Source of the DNA: Thioalkalivibrio sp. AKL19 | GTDB lineage: Bacteria; Pseudomonadota; Gammaproteobacteria; Ectothiorhodospirales; Ectothiorhodospiraceae | Length of the DNA: 64,000 bases | Direction of reading: 5' to 3' | Assembly (NCBI RefSeq): GCF_000420165.1 | Contig: NZ_ATUK01000013.1 | Span: 248,001-312,000 of the forward strand | Shown here: piece after piece, positions 9,273 to 18,333 of the stretch | Layout: every line of letters starts with the position of its first letter | Position numbering within the stretch: position 1 is the stretch's first letter | The notes under the pieces: model-generated | Told to the model about the DNA's origin: nothing | Seen by the model: the letters and a program-made list of their open reading frames with translations, nothing else | Database searches by the model: none | Made by a program: the position numbers and the translations under genes

Positions 9273-11375
9273 TCAGGCGGACTGCTTCTGCGACTCTTCC
9301 TGCCCGACGGTGGCGACCACCCGGATCCGGCGATTGTCCGGAATCTCGGTGAAGGCCAGCACGGTCAGGCTGCGAACCGCGCCGCGCAGCCATCCGGCGA
9401 TCCAGGACCGGATCTCCGGCGCCACCACCAGGACCGCCGGCTGTCCGGCCGTTTCCTGGCGGCGGGCCGCGTCGGCGACCGAGCGTTGCAGCCGCTCCGC
9501 CAGCCCGGGCTCCAGTCCAACCGTGCCACCCGAACTGCCCTGCAGGGACTTATGCAAGAGCTGTTCCAACGAAGGGTCCAGGGCGATCAGCGGCAGCTCG
9601 TCCTCCGGTCCCACAAGGTCCTGGACGATGGAACGCGCCAGCGCGACCCGGACCGCGGCGGTGAGAGTGCCGGGATCCTGACTCTTCACCCCCTCGTCTG
9701 CCAGCGTTTCGGCGATCGTGCGCAGGTCGCGGATCGAGACCTGCTCGGCCAGCAGGTTCTGCAGGACCTTGAGGACGATGGAAAGCGAGAGGGTCTTGGG
9801 GACCAGGTTTTCCACCAGCTTCGGCGAATGGCGCGCCAGCTGATCCAGCAGGTGCTGTGCCTCCTCGTGCCCGATCAGGCGGTGGGCGTTCTCGCGGAAC
9901 ACCTGCGACAGGTGCGTCGCGATAACGGTGGAGCAGTCCACCACCGTGTAGCCGGCGCCCTGGGCCTGGTCGCGGTCGGCCGGATCGATCCACAGGGCAT
10001 CCAGGTTGAAGGTCGGGTCCTTGGTCGGTGTGCCCGGCACCGTCCCGAAGACCTCGCCGGGATTGATCGCCAGCTCGCGGTCGGGAAAGACCTCGGCCTC
10101 GGCGACCGTGACGCCGAGCAGGCTGATGCGGTAGGCGTTCGGGCTCAGTTCGAGATTGTCGCGGATATGCACGGGCTGCAGCAGGAAGCCCAGTTCCTGC
10201 GAGAGCTTGCGCCGCACGCCCTTGATCCGCCCCATCAGCTGGCCGTCCTGGGTGCGATCGACCAGCGGGATCAGGCGATAGCCCACCTCCAGCGAGACCA
10301 GGTCCACCGGTGGTACGTCTTCCCAGGTCAGGTCGCGGTCCTCCGAGCGCGCCCCGCCCTCGTCCTCCTGCGGGATGCGCTCGACCTCCACCGCGGCCTC
10401 GCGGGCCTGGCGCTTGAGCAGGTAGGCGCCGCCGAAGATCAGTGCCGCCAGGCCCAGGAACACCGCGTTCGGCATGCCCGGCACGATCCCCAGCGCCGCG
10501 ATCACGCCACCGGCCACGTACAGCACGCGCGGGTTGGAGAACATCTGCCCGTAGACCTGCTGGCCCATGTCCTGGCTGCTGGTCACGCGGGTCACGATGA
10601 TCGCGGTGGCCGAGGACAGCACCAGCGACGGGATCTGCGCGACCAGACCGTCGCCGATTGTCAGCAGCACGTAATTCGTGGCGGCATCGCCGATGGACAT
10701 GCCGTGCTGGACCGCCCCAATGGTCAAGCCGCCGATGATGTTCACGAACAGGATCAGGATCCCGGCGATCGCGTCACCGCGCACGAACTTCGAGGCGCCG
10801 TCCATGGAGCCATAGAAGTCCGCCTCGCTGGCAATCTCCTCGCGCCGCTTGCGCGCCTCTTCCTGGGTCAGGATGCCGGCGTTCAGGTCGGCGTCGATCG
10901 CCATCTGCTTGCCGGGCATGGAATCGAGGGTGAAGCGGGCGCTGACCTCGGAAACACGTCCCGCGCCCTTGGTCACCACCACGAAGTTGATGATGATCAG
11001 GATGGCGAACACCACCAGGCCGACGGTGTAATTGCCCCCCACCACGAAGTCACCGAATGCCTGGATCACCTTGCCGGCGGCATCGGTTCCCGTGTGGCCC
11101 TCGAGCAGGATCACGCGGGTCGAGGCGATATTCAGGGCCAGGCGCAGCAAGGTGGCGACCAGCAGCACCGTCGGGAAGACCGCGAACTCCAGCGGGCGCG
11201 GCGTGTACACCGCGACCATGATCACGACCAGCGACAACGCGATGTTGAAGGTGAACAGCACGTCCAGCGCCAGCGGCGGCAACGGCAGCACCATCATGGA
11301 GAGCATCGCGATCAGCAGGATGGGTGCGCCCAGCCCCCACTTGCCGACATTGCCCAGGCGGTCGAGGAAGGCCAT
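9273..11375 (-). CDS. flhA: Flagellar type III export protein FlhA
   Basis: A 700-residue export-gate subunit. The N-terminal half contains about eight membrane helices. Between them lies the conserved FHIPEP-family cytoplasmic loop (RFTLDSMPGKQMAIDADL, then FYGSMDGASKFVRGD). The C-terminal half is the cytoplasmic ring that binds chaperone-substrate complexes. The length is normal for the family. Its start overlaps the flhB stop by one base (TGATG), indicating coupling to flhB. Confidence 0.97.
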   Translation of the reverse strand: MAFLDRLGNVGKWGLGAPILLIAMLSMMVLPLPPLALDVLFTFNIALSLVVIMVAVYTPRPLEFAVFPTVLLVATLLRLALNIASTRVILLEGHTGTDAAGKVIQAFGDFVVGGNYTVGLVVFAILIIINFVVVTKGAGRVSEVSARFTLDSMPGKQMAIDADLNAGILTQEEARKRREEIASEADFYGSMDGASKFVRGDAIAGILILFVNIIGGLTIGAVQHGMSIGDAATNYVLLTIGDGLVAQIPSLVLSSATAIIVTRVTSSQDMGQQVYGQMFSNPRVLYVAGGVIAALGIVPGMPNAVFLGLAALIFGGAYLLKRQAREAAVEVERIPQEDEGGARSEDRDLTWEDVPPVDLVSLEVGYRLIPLVDRTQDGQLMGRIKGVRRKLSQELGFLLQPVHIRDNLELSPNAYRISLLGVTVAEAEVFPDRELAINPGEVFGTVPGTPTKDPTFNLDALWIDPADRDQAQGAGYTVVDCSTVIATHLSQVFRENAHRLIGHEEAQHLLDQLARHSPKLVENLVPKTLSLSIVLKVLQNLLAEQVSIRDLRTIAETLADEGVKSQDPGTLTAAVRVALARSIVQDLVGPEDELPLIALDPSLEQLLHKSLQGSSGGTVGLEPGLAERLQRSVADAARRQETAGQPAVLVVAPEIRSWIAGWLRGAVRSLTVLAFTEIPDNRRIRVVATVGQEESQKQSA

Positions 11376-12526
11376 CAGCGATCCCTCCGCTTGCCGCGTT
11401 GCTTGTCGGGATCGAGGTAATCCTCCGGCACCGGCAGGTCATCCGGCATCTGCGCGTCGGCATCGGCCCGCTTGAGCTGATAGACGTAGGCCAGGATGCG
11501 TGCCACGGCGACGAACAGGCCGTTCGGGATCTCCTGGTTCAGGTCGGTGGTGAAATAGATCGCACGGGCCACGCGTGGTGCCTCGACGCGGATGATCGCG
11601 TGCTCGTCCGCCACAGCCCGGATCGACGCGGCCACCTCGTCGGCACCCTTGGCCACCACCTTGGGGGCTGCCATGCGCGAGGCCTCGTACACGATGGCCA
11701 CGGCATAGTGCGTCGGGTTGGTGATGATCACGTCGGCTTTCGGGACCTCTTCCATCATCCGCCGCTGCGCCATCTCCTGCTGCAGCTGCCGGACCTTCTG
11801 CTTCACCTCGGGCTTGCCGTCCGTCTCCTTGTATTCGTCCTTGACCTCCTGCCGGGTCATGCGCAGTTGCTTCTGGTGATTCCACATCTGGAACGGCGCA
11901 TCGATCGCCGCCACCACGATCAGGGCCGCCGATACCGCGATAAAGGTGCCCAGCACCAGCGTGGCGGCGTGGGCAATACCTTGATGAACGGGCTCGTAGC
12001 CAAGCATCAGCAGCCGGTCGGAGAACGTCGCGAGCACGGCCACCGCGACACTGGAGATCAGTACGAACTTGGCAAAGGTCTTGCCGAACTCCATCAGGCC
12101 CTGCCACGAGAAGATCCGCTTGAGTCCCTTGCCGGGATTCAGCTTGGAGGCCTTCGGCGCTGCCGCCTTCCAGGAAAAGTTCGCGCCCCCGATCACGATC
12201 GGCGCCATCACCGCCGCGACGATCAACACCCCGAAAAGGGGAAACAGGGTGCGCAGGGTGCGGAAGAGTTCCTGGGCCAGGTAGGGCAGCAGCAGCGAGG
12301 AGTCGTACGCCAGTTCCGGCTCGAAATCCAGACGACTGCTCATCTGTTCAGCGAGTTGCGCGCCCATATTCGGGCCGTACATCAACATAAACGCCCCCGC
12401 GGCCATCAGCACCAGGAAGGTGCTGAGTTCGCGCGATCGCGGAACCTGTCCCTTCTCCTTCGCCTCGCGCAGGCGTTTCGGAGTGGGCTCTTCGGTTTTT
12501 TCCTGTCCGCTCTCGTTCTCGGCCAT
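11375..12526 (-). CDS. flhB: Flagellar type III export switch protein FlhB
   Basis: A 383-residue export-gate protein that switches substrate specificity from rod/hook to filament. The N-terminus has the typical EKTEEPTPKRLREAKEKGQV. Four membrane helices follow, and the cytoplasmic domain carries the autocleavage motif in DVIITNPTHYAVAI (cleavage between Asn and Pro is established for the family). The C-terminal tail is charged. It lies one base after fliR and overlaps flhA. Confidence 0.97.
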   Translation of the reverse strand: MAENESGQEKTEEPTPKRLREAKEKGQVPRSRELSTFLVLMAAGAFMLMYGPNMGAQLAEQMSSRLDFEPELAYDSSLLLPYLAQELFRTLRTLFPLFGVLIVAAVMAPIVIGGANFSWKAAAPKASKLNPGKGLKRIFSWQGLMEFGKTFAKFVLISSVAVAVLATFSDRLLMLGYEPVHQGIAHAATLVLGTFIAVSAALIVVAAIDAPFQMWNHQKQLRMTRQEVKDEYKETDGKPEVKQKVRQLQQEMAQRRMMEEVPKADVIITNPTHYAVAIVYEASRMAAPKVVAKGADEVAASIRAVADEHAIIRVEAPRVARAIYFTTDLNQEIPNGLFVAVARILAYVYQLKRADADAQMPDDLPVPEDYLDPDKQRGKRRDR

Positions 12527-12527
12527 G

Positions 12528-13301
12528 TCAGAATCCCATCCGGGTCTGCATCAGGTTGAAGCCCTCGAGCATCAGCTCGCCAAAGCGTTCCGGCAGACCC
12601 GGAAGCGTGAACATCAGCAGCACGAACCCGATCAGGATCATCATCGGGAACCCCACCGCGAAGATGTTCAGCTGCGGCGAGGCGCGGGTGATTACCCCCA
12701 TGGAGATGTTCACCAGCAGCAGCGAGGCCACCGCCGGCAGCGCCACCAGCACGGCCCCGACAAACATCGTCGACCCAAACGCGACCAGCGCGTAGAACGC
12801 CTCCGCGTTCAGGCCGGTGGGCGCGATCGGCATGGTCTCGAAGCTGGTCAGCATCAGTTCCAGCGCGATCAGGTGGCCATTCATCGCCAGGAACAGCAGG
12901 GTCGAGAAGATCACGAAGATGGTCGACACCACCGGCACCTGAACCCCCTGGGCCGGATCCACGATGGAGGCGAAGCCGAGCCCCATCCCCAGGGCGATCA
13001 CCTCGCCGGCCTGGGTCACGGCGGAGAACACCATTTGCAGGATGAACCCCATGAACACACCGATCGCGACCTGATGCAGCGTCACCACCACACCCTCCAG
13101 GCTCAGCGGATCGATATCCGGCACGACCGGCCCTTGCATGGCCACGAAGATCGCCAGCAGCAACGCCAGCCCCATGCGCACTCGCGCGTTGACCGTATCG
13201 GCGCCGAAGATCGGCATGGCGACGAGCATGGCGCCAATGCGCGCGAACGGCCACAGGACCGCCCCCACCCACAGCACCAGCTGTTCCGCCGCCAGGGTCA
13301 T
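12528..13301 (-). CDS. fliR: Flagellar type III export protein FliR
   Basis: A 257-residue polytopic export-gate component. Hydrophobic helices run through most of its length, and the family patterns ARIGAMLVAMPIFG and NARVRMGLAL near the start are visible. In the FliPQR complex five FliP, four FliQ and one FliR form the export pore. It is packed three bases after fliQ and one base before flhB. Confidence 0.95.
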   Translation of the reverse strand: MTLAAEQLVLWVGAVLWPFARIGAMLVAMPIFGADTVNARVRMGLALLLAIFVAMQGPVVPDIDPLSLEGVVVTLHQVAIGVFMGFILQMVFSAVTQAGEVIALGMGLGFASIVDPAQGVQVPVVSTIFVIFSTLLFLAMNGHLIALELMLTSFETMPIAPTGLNAEAFYALVAFGSTMFVGAVLVALPAVASLLLVNISMGVITRASPQLNIFAVGFPMMILIGFVLLMFTLPGLPERFGELMLEGFNLMQTRMGF

Positions 13302-13304
13302 TGC

Positions 13305-13574
13305 CTATCCCACCATGCCCGGCGCGCCCTCGTAGAGCCGCTCGGTGTAGTCGATCAGCAGTGCCAGCATCCAGTGGCCACTGATCAGCAAGGCGGCGAA
13401 CATCGCCAGCAGCTTGGGGATGAAGGACAGGGTCATTTCCTGGATCTGCGTGGCCGCCTGCAGCATGCCGATCGCCAGGCCCACGGCCAGCGCGGTCAAC
13501 AGCGGCGGCGCGGCGAGCAGCACCACCACGGTCAGGGTCTCGCGCCCCACATCAACGACCAATTCGGGTGTCAT
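13305..13574 (-). CDS. fliQ: Flagellar type III export protein FliQ
   Basis: An 89-residue protein with two membrane helices (about 16-38 and 50-73). The family pattern is seen as LLTALAVGLAIGMLQAATQIQE followed by LSFIPKLLAM. It is an export-gate subunit assembled with FliP and FliR. Size and position between fliP and fliR are standard. Confidence 0.95.
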   Translation of the reverse strand: MTPELVVDVGRETLTVVVLLAAPPLLTALAVGLAIGMLQAATQIQEMTLSFIPKLLAMFAALLISGHWMLALLIDYTERLYEGAPGMVG

Positions 13575-13583
13575 CCGGACCTC

Positions 13584-14336
13584 CTAGACGAAGAAACTGG
13601 TGGCAAGCGTGTTCATCATCAGCGCCCATCCGTCCACCAGCACGAACAGCATCACCTTGAACGGCAGCGAGATAATCAGCGGCGAAAGCATGACCATCCC
13701 CATCGACATCAGGACCGAGGCCACCACCAGGTCGATGATCAGGAACGGAATCAGGATCAGGAAGCCGATCTGGAACGCGGTCTTGAGTTCGCTGGTGATG
13801 AACGCCGGTACCAGCAGGCTCAGCGGGATGTCGTCCGCCTCCTCGAACCCGTCGATGCCGTTGATCTCGGCGAACATCGCAATGTCGCTCTCGCGGGTAT
13901 GCGCGAGCATGAACTCGCGCAGCGGCTGTACCCCGGCCTGCAGCACCTCCTCGGTGCCCATCTCCTCGTTGACATAGGGCACGAACGCGGTGTCGTAGAT
14001 CTCCTCGAAGACCGGCGCCATCACGAACAGGGTCAGGAAGAAGGCCAGGCCGATCAGGATCTGATTGGAGGGGGTCTGGGTCGTCCCCAGTCCCTGGCGC
14101 AGGATCGCCAGGACCACCAGGATGCGGGTGAAGGCGGTCATCATGATCAGGATCGACGGCAGCAGGGTGAGCAGCGTCATCAGCAGGATGATCTGCAGCG
14201 TCACCGAATAGGTCTCGCCCCCGTTCCCGTCCGTCGTTACGGTCAGGGCCTCGATCCCCTGGGCCACCTGTGCCCCGGCCATCCCGGGAAGAGCCAGAAG
14301 ACCGAGCGCCAGGCCGATGCGCAGCAGCCGCGACAT
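13584..14336 (-). CDS. fliP: Flagellar type III export protein FliP
   Basis: A 250-residue export-gate protein with a cleavable signal peptide (MSRLLRIGLALGLLALPGMAGA). Characteristic segments are LTLLPSILIMMTAFTRILVV and LRQGLGTTQTPSNQILIGLA. The ATG at 14336 overlaps the fliO stop (TGATG). The open frame upstream of it is only the shadow of fliO in another frame. The family assignment is unambiguous. Confidence 0.96.
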   Translation of the reverse strand: MSRLLRIGLALGLLALPGMAGAQVAQGIEALTVTTDGNGGETYSVTLQIILLMTLLTLLPSILIMMTAFTRILVVLAILRQGLGTTQTPSNQILIGLAFFLTLFVMAPVFEEIYDTAFVPYVNEEMGTEEVLQAGVQPLREFMLAHTRESDIAMFAEINGIDGFEEADDIPLSLLVPAFITSELKTAFQIGFLILIPFLIIDLVVASVLMSMGMVMLSPLIISLPFKVMLFVLVDGWALMMNTLATSFFV

Positions 14337-14779
14337 CACGACTGCCCTCGCTCGCCCGCCGCCGGGGCGCGACGGCTCACGGCCCGCTTGAGCACGCCGG
14401 AGAAGTCCGGGGCCTCGCCGGCCGGCGCGGTCACCGGCTCGCGCAGGGTGTGCAGCGCGCGCATGCCGGAGGGTGCCACCCCGACCAGCACCTGTTCGTC
14501 GCCAACCTGGACCAGCACCAGCCGTTCCCGCGCGCCCACCGAACGCGCCGCGACGATCTCGATCACCTGAGAGCCACGGTTCAGCCCGCCCTGCGTCCGG
14601 CGCAGCACCCATCCGAGGACGACGATCGCGCCGATCACCAGCACCAGGCCGCCGATCAGCTGAGCCAGATACCCCGCGGCGCCACTGCTACCGCCCTCCG
14701 CGAACGCGGTCAGCGGCCAGAGGCTCCCCGTGACGGCCGTCAGGACGAGGGCCGATATGTGCGTATACCGTTGATTCAT
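14336..14779 (-). CDS. fliO: Flagellar biosynthesis protein FliO
   Basis: A 147-residue membrane protein that helps assemble the FliP complex. It has an N-terminal signal-like segment ending near AFAEGG, one strong membrane helix (LIGGLVLVIGAIVVLGWVL) and a short cytoplasmic domain with VGARERLVLVQVGDEQVLVG, the FliO/FliZ-family pattern. It is weakly conserved overall, but its position between fliN and fliP supports the call. Confidence 0.92.
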   Translation of the reverse strand: MNQRYTHISALVLTAVTGSLWPLTAFAEGGSSGAAGYLAQLIGGLVLVIGAIVVLGWVLRRTQGGLNRGSQVIEIVAARSVGARERLVLVQVGDEQVLVGVAPSGMRALHTLREPVTAPAGEAPDFSGVLKRAVSRRAPAAGERGQS

Positions 14780-14781
14780 GG

Positions 14782-15366
14782 CTATTTGAGTTTGCGAATC
14801 CGTTCGCTGGGGCTAATCACATCGGTCAGCCGGATCCCGAATTTCTCGTTGACCACCACGACCTCGCCGTGCGCGATCAGGGTGCCGTTGACCAGCACGT
14901 CGAGCGGTTCGCCGGCCAGACGGTCCAGTTCCACCACGGAGCCCTGGTTCAGCTGCAGCAGGTTGCGGATCGGGATGCGCGTACGGCCGATCTCCATGGA
15001 AATGGTCACCGGTACATCCAGCACCATCTCCAGGTTCATCTCCTCGCCGTCGCCCTGCACCACGCCGGAGAGTTGTTCCGGCTGCAGCGTCTCCGCGCCC
15101 GGGTCGGGCTTGTGCTTGCGCTCCTTCTTCTCGGACTTCGGCGTCTCCTGTTCGGATTCGCCAGCGCCGCCGCCTTGCGCCTCGTTGAGCAGTGCATCCG
15201 GATCGGCGGCCTCCTCGCCGTCATCGTCCTTCTGCTCCGCCAGGGCGGCGGCCCATTCGTCGGCCAGGGCCTGGTCGTCGGAACCACCCTCGGCTTCCGA
15301 AGTCTCGGTGGCGGCTTCCTCTTCCGGGCCGGGGTTGTCCTGTTTGGGATCGTCGGTGTCTGCCAT
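14782..15366 (-). CDS. fliN: Flagellar motor switch protein FliN
   Basis: A 194-residue C-ring protein. The first about 110 residues are a Glu/Asp/Ala-rich low-complexity extension, longer than in Escherichia coli. The C-terminal SpoA domain has the classic pattern: LEMVLDVPVTISMEIGRT, LLQLNQGSVVELDRLAGEPL and VVVNEKFGIRLTDVISPSER. It forms the lower C-ring with FliM. It sits 11 bases after fliM and just before fliO. Confidence 0.96.
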   Translation of the reverse strand: MADTDDPKQDNPGPEEEAATETSEAEGGSDDQALADEWAAALAEQKDDDGEEAADPDALLNEAQGGGAGESEQETPKSEKKERKHKPDPGAETLQPEQLSGVVQGDGEEMNLEMVLDVPVTISMEIGRTRIPIRNLLQLNQGSVVELDRLAGEPLDVLVNGTLIAHGEVVVVNEKFGIRLTDVISPSERIRKLK

Positions 15367-15377
15367 GCTGCGGCCCT

Positions 15378-16352
15378 CTATCGTTTGATGATGCGTTCCG
15401 AAATCTGGATCGCATTCAGCCCATTGGATACGCCGAACTTCCCGCGGAACATCGGGATGTCTTCGACTTGCAGGGAAATCTTGTCGGGGAGGTCGACCGG
15501 AATGATGTCGCCGGGCTGGATATCCAGCAGCTCGCGGACGGTGACCTCGGTCTCCGCGAGGATGGAGCTGATCTCGACCTCGGCGGTCTGGATCTCCTCC
15601 TGCAGCGCGTGCATCCAGCGCTGGTCGACGTCGGAGCGATCCGACTGGATGCCGGTATCCAGCTGCTCGCGGATCGGCTCGATCATCGAGTACGGCAGGG
15701 TGACGTGCAGGTTGCCGCCGCCCCCGTCGAGCTCGATGTGGAACTCGCTGATCACAACGATCTCGGTGGGGGAGACGATGTTCGCGAACTGCGGGTTGAC
15801 CTCCGAATTCAGGAACTCGAACTGCAGTTCCATCACCGGCTGCCAGGCCTTCTGCATGTCCTCGAAGGCACCCTCCAGCACCCCGTGCACCACCTTCATC
15901 TCCATCGGCGTGAAGTCACGCCCCTCGATACGGGTGTAGTAGCGCCCGTCGCCCCCGAAGAAGTTGTCCACCAGGATGAACACCAGCTTGGGGTCGAACA
16001 CGAACAGCCCGGTGCCATGCAGCGGATGCGCCCGCACCAGATTCAGACTGGTGGGCACGAACAGGGAGTGCATGTATTCGGAGAACTTGGTGATGCGGGT
16101 GCCCACCACCGAGATCTCGGCGGAGCGGCGCAGGACGTTGAACAGGCGGACCCGGAGATGGCGTGCGAAGCGCTCGTTGATCATCTCCAGCGTGGGCATC
16201 CGCCCACGCACGATCCGGTCCTGCGTGGCGAAGTTGAATTCCCGAGCCTGGCCGTCACTCGGATACGGGTCTTCGGTCTCGACATCGCCCTCGTCCACAC
16301 CATGCAGGAGGGCATCGATCTCGTCCTGGCTGAGGATATCCGTCTGTGCCAT
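15378..16352 (-). CDS. fliM: Flagellar motor switch protein FliM
   Basis: A 324-residue switch protein that receives CheY-P. The N-terminal CheY-binding peptide is ILSQDEIDALLHGV (residues 6-19). The middle CheC-like domain contains the conserved NERFARHLR region and GGDGRYYTRIEGRDFT. The C-terminus is the SpoA domain that joins FliN. It is coupled to fliL and fliN with about ten-base gaps. Confidence 0.97.
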   Translation of the reverse strand: MAQTDILSQDEIDALLHGVDEGDVETEDPYPSDGQAREFNFATQDRIVRGRMPTLEMINERFARHLRVRLFNVLRRSAEISVVGTRITKFSEYMHSLFVPTSLNLVRAHPLHGTGLFVFDPKLVFILVDNFFGGDGRYYTRIEGRDFTPMEMKVVHGVLEGAFEDMQKAWQPVMELQFEFLNSEVNPQFANIVSPTEIVVISEFHIELDGGGGNLHVTLPYSMIEPIREQLDTGIQSDRSDVDQRWMHALQEEIQTAEVEISSILAETEVTVRELLDIQPGDIIPVDLPDKISLQVEDIPMFRGKFGVSNGLNAIQISERIIKR

Positions 16353-16362
16353 GACGGGGCTC

Positions 16363-16860
16363 CTACTGCATCACCAGTTCGTTGAACAGCACGGCCTCGA
16401 CCGCATCCGGCGCATCGCGCGAGGCCAGGATCTCGCGGATCGCCTCTTTCAGCTCCTGCGCCAGTTCCGCCTTGCCCCCACGCGTGTTCAGATCCTCGTA
16501 GCGCTGTTCCGCCAGGATGCCCAGGATGTCGTTACGGATCGCCGGCATGTGCCGCTCGAAGGCCTCCTCGACCGCCGCGTCATGGGTCACCAGGCTCAGT
16601 TCCGCCCGCAGGTAGCGGATGCGACCCGGCGCCTCGATGTTCACCGTCATCGGCTCCAGACTGGTGTAGAAGCGTTCGGGCGGGCCGGCCTCGACCTCTT
16701 CGGTCTCGTCGTCCCCCGCCACCAGGAAGAACCAAGCGGCGCCGGCACCGCCTGCCAGCAGCAGCACCGCGATCAGGATCAGGACAATCAGCTTGCCCTT
16801 GCCACCCTTCTTCGGGGTTGCGCCTTCTTCTTCCTCAAGATTGACTTCCTTCTCCGCCAT
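16363..16860 (-). CDS. fliL: Flagellar basal body-associated protein FliL
   Basis: A 165-residue single-pass membrane protein that supports stator function. A basic/acidic cytoplasmic leader precedes one helix (KLIVLILIAVLLLAGGAGAAWFF, described rather than exact). The periplasmic domain includes FYTSLEPMTVNIEAPGRIRYLR and ends in ILASRDAPDAVEAVLFNELVMQ-type sequence. It is the first gene of the fliLMNOPQR-flhBA run, and a sigma-54 promoter lies 51-66 bases upstream. Confidence 0.94.
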   Translation of the reverse strand: MAEKEVNLEEEEGATPKKGGKGKLIVLILIAVLLLAGGAGAAWFFLVAGDDETEEVEAGPPERFYTSLEPMTVNIEAPGRIRYLRAELSLVTHDAAVEEAFERHMPAIRNDILGILAEQRYEDLNTRGGKAELAQELKEAIREILASRDAPDAVEAVLFNELVMQ

Positions 16861-17171
16861 GTCGCACCCGCTGTCCGGTAAACCGAGGATTTGCTCTCGG
16901 TGCAGACCATAGCAAGGCGGATGCCAGAGTTCGATTTAGTTCGCTAAAACCGATACTTAGAGAGGGATGATGCGAGGATTCGAGCGTTATTCGGGAAAAA
17001 CCATGGCGGAGAACGTCAAGAATCGGCCGCCCGTGGCCAGGGAAAGACGGAATCTTGGCGGCAAGGCGGCAGCACGTGGCTCACCACGGAGAAGCGCCGC
17101 CGGGGGGCAGCGATGCCCCGATTCGCCGCCCGCATGCAAGCCACGGCCAACCGCACTCCGCCCGAGCCGGG
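16861..17171. other. Intergenic region between fliL and fliK
   Basis: No gene is seen in these 311 bases. The fliL-proximal part holds the sigma-54 promoter. The rest contains short stretches (CTCACCACGGAGAA near 17079 and GGAGAACGTCAAG near 17010) that match parts of the CACCACGGAG repeat found beside the tmRNA gene, so a decayed copy of that repeat may lie here. No convincing terminator for fliK was found. Confidence 0.5.
16911..16926 (-). promoter_or_regulatory. Sigma-54 promoter of the fliL operon
   Basis: The minus strand reads TGGCATCCGCCTTGCT. It matches the -24/-12 consensus TGGCACG-N4-TTGCW with correct GG/GC spacing and one clear mismatch. It lies 51 bases upstream of the fliL ATG. 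FleQ plus RpoN, or FleR, is the expected activator in a Pseudomonas-type hierarchy. Confidence 0.8.
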
Positions 17172-18269
17172 TCAGGCAAACAGGTCCAGGCGCCGATTCA
17201 GCATCGAGAGGGTGCTGCCCTCGTTCTCGCCTTCGTCGGTCTCGCTGGCCTCGCCATCCGCCGGGGCGCTGCCGTGCGCATCCTGCTCGGCCTGTTCCTC
17301 GGCCGCCTGGTCGGAGACGGTCGCATCCTCGAGCATCAGGCCGCTCTCCGCCAGGCTGTCACGCAGACGCGGCATGGCCGCTTCGAGGACTTCCCGGGTC
17401 ACCGGGTTGGCACTAATGAACTGAATACTGGTGCGATCGCCCTCCACCAGCACGCGGACATCCAGGCTGCCCAGCTGTGGCGGGTGCAACTTGAGTTCGG
17501 TGCGTCCACCCTGTGCCTGGGCCAGCATCCGCACCTGGTCCGCCAATTCGCGCGCCCCGTTGGGCTGTTGCAGCAACCGGGTGAGATCCAGCCTGGGCAT
17601 GGCCCGGGCCGCCTCCCCGGCCTCGGCCTGCCCCGCACCGGCGACCGGGAGGACACCGGCAAGGGGGTCCGTGCGCCCGCGTCGCGACTCATCCCCACCC
17701 TGCGTCATCCACTGGGCAAGGATCTCCAGCACGTTGTCGCGCGCAAGCCCGCCCTGGCCGCCCTGGCCGCCCAGGACATCGGGCTTGAGCGCGGCCACCC
17801 CGTCACGCCCCCCGGAGGCCTGGCTCGCCTCCACGAACAGTCGCATAACCGCGGCGGGCAATGGCTTGACCGGTAGCCCCCGGTCCTCGGCGCCGCTCCG
17901 GCCCGGGCCCGACTCGCCCCGGGGGGCATCCGGTCGCCCGGGCTCCTGTACAGCGCCGATCAGGGCGGCGACCGGCAAGCCCTTGCCATCCCCTTCGGCA
18001 CCGGCGGCGAGGCCCTGCCCGTCGAGAAGCTCCTGCAGCCGTGCAAGCATCGCCTCCAGGTCCAGCCCTTCGAGCTCGTCTTCCGCCACGCCCAGACGGG
18101 CCAGCAGGGCCTCCATTTGTGGCTCCAGCACCGCGAGGAAACCCTCGCCCTCCTGGCCCTCGAGCCCGCCCTTCAGGCCCTTCATGCCATCCAGGTCCTG
18201 CAGCGAGCCGCCGCCCAGCAGTTGCAGCAGCGGCAGCATGCCCTGGCCAGTATTCTGTGTCGCGATCAT
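17172..18269 (-). CDS. fliK: Flagellar hook-length control protein FliK
   Basis: A 365-residue secreted ruler protein that sets hook length and triggers the FlhB switch. The N-terminal two thirds are Gly/Leu/Glu-rich and poorly conserved. The C-terminal hook-length domain is recognisable from LTRLLQQPNGARELADQVRM and the motif TELKLHPPQLGSLDVRVLVE, followed by the family's LRDSLAESGLMLEDATV. A Glu/Ala/Asp-rich tail follows. It sits 64 bases after fliJ. Confidence 0.93.
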   Translation of the reverse strand: MIATQNTGQGMLPLLQLLGGGSLQDLDGMKGLKGGLEGQEGEGFLAVLEPQMEALLARLGVAEDELEGLDLEAMLARLQELLDGQGLAAGAEGDGKGLPVAALIGAVQEPGRPDAPRGESGPGRSGAEDRGLPVKPLPAAVMRLFVEASQASGGRDGVAALKPDVLGGQGGQGGLARDNVLEILAQWMTQGGDESRRGRTDPLAGVLPVAGAGQAEAGEAARAMPRLDLTRLLQQPNGARELADQVRMLAQAQGGRTELKLHPPQLGSLDVRVLVEGDRTSIQFISANPVTREVLEAAMPRLRDSLAESGLMLEDATVSDQAAEEQAEQDAHGSAPADGEASETDEGENEGSTLSMLNRRLDLFA

Positions 18270-18333
18270 GTCCGGATCCTCGGTATGCCGGGGTGATCCC
18301 CGGGCCCTCGCCTCAATCGATAGTCACGGTCAT

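Noticed and set aside
7656-11420. A 1254-codon open frame on the plus strand opposite flhF and flhA
   Set aside because: It is the antisense shadow of well-identified genes in GC-rich DNA; composition (His/Arg/Gln-rich) fits no protein family. The same applies to long plus-strand frames at 12420-14570, 20264-23872 and 27012-31061.
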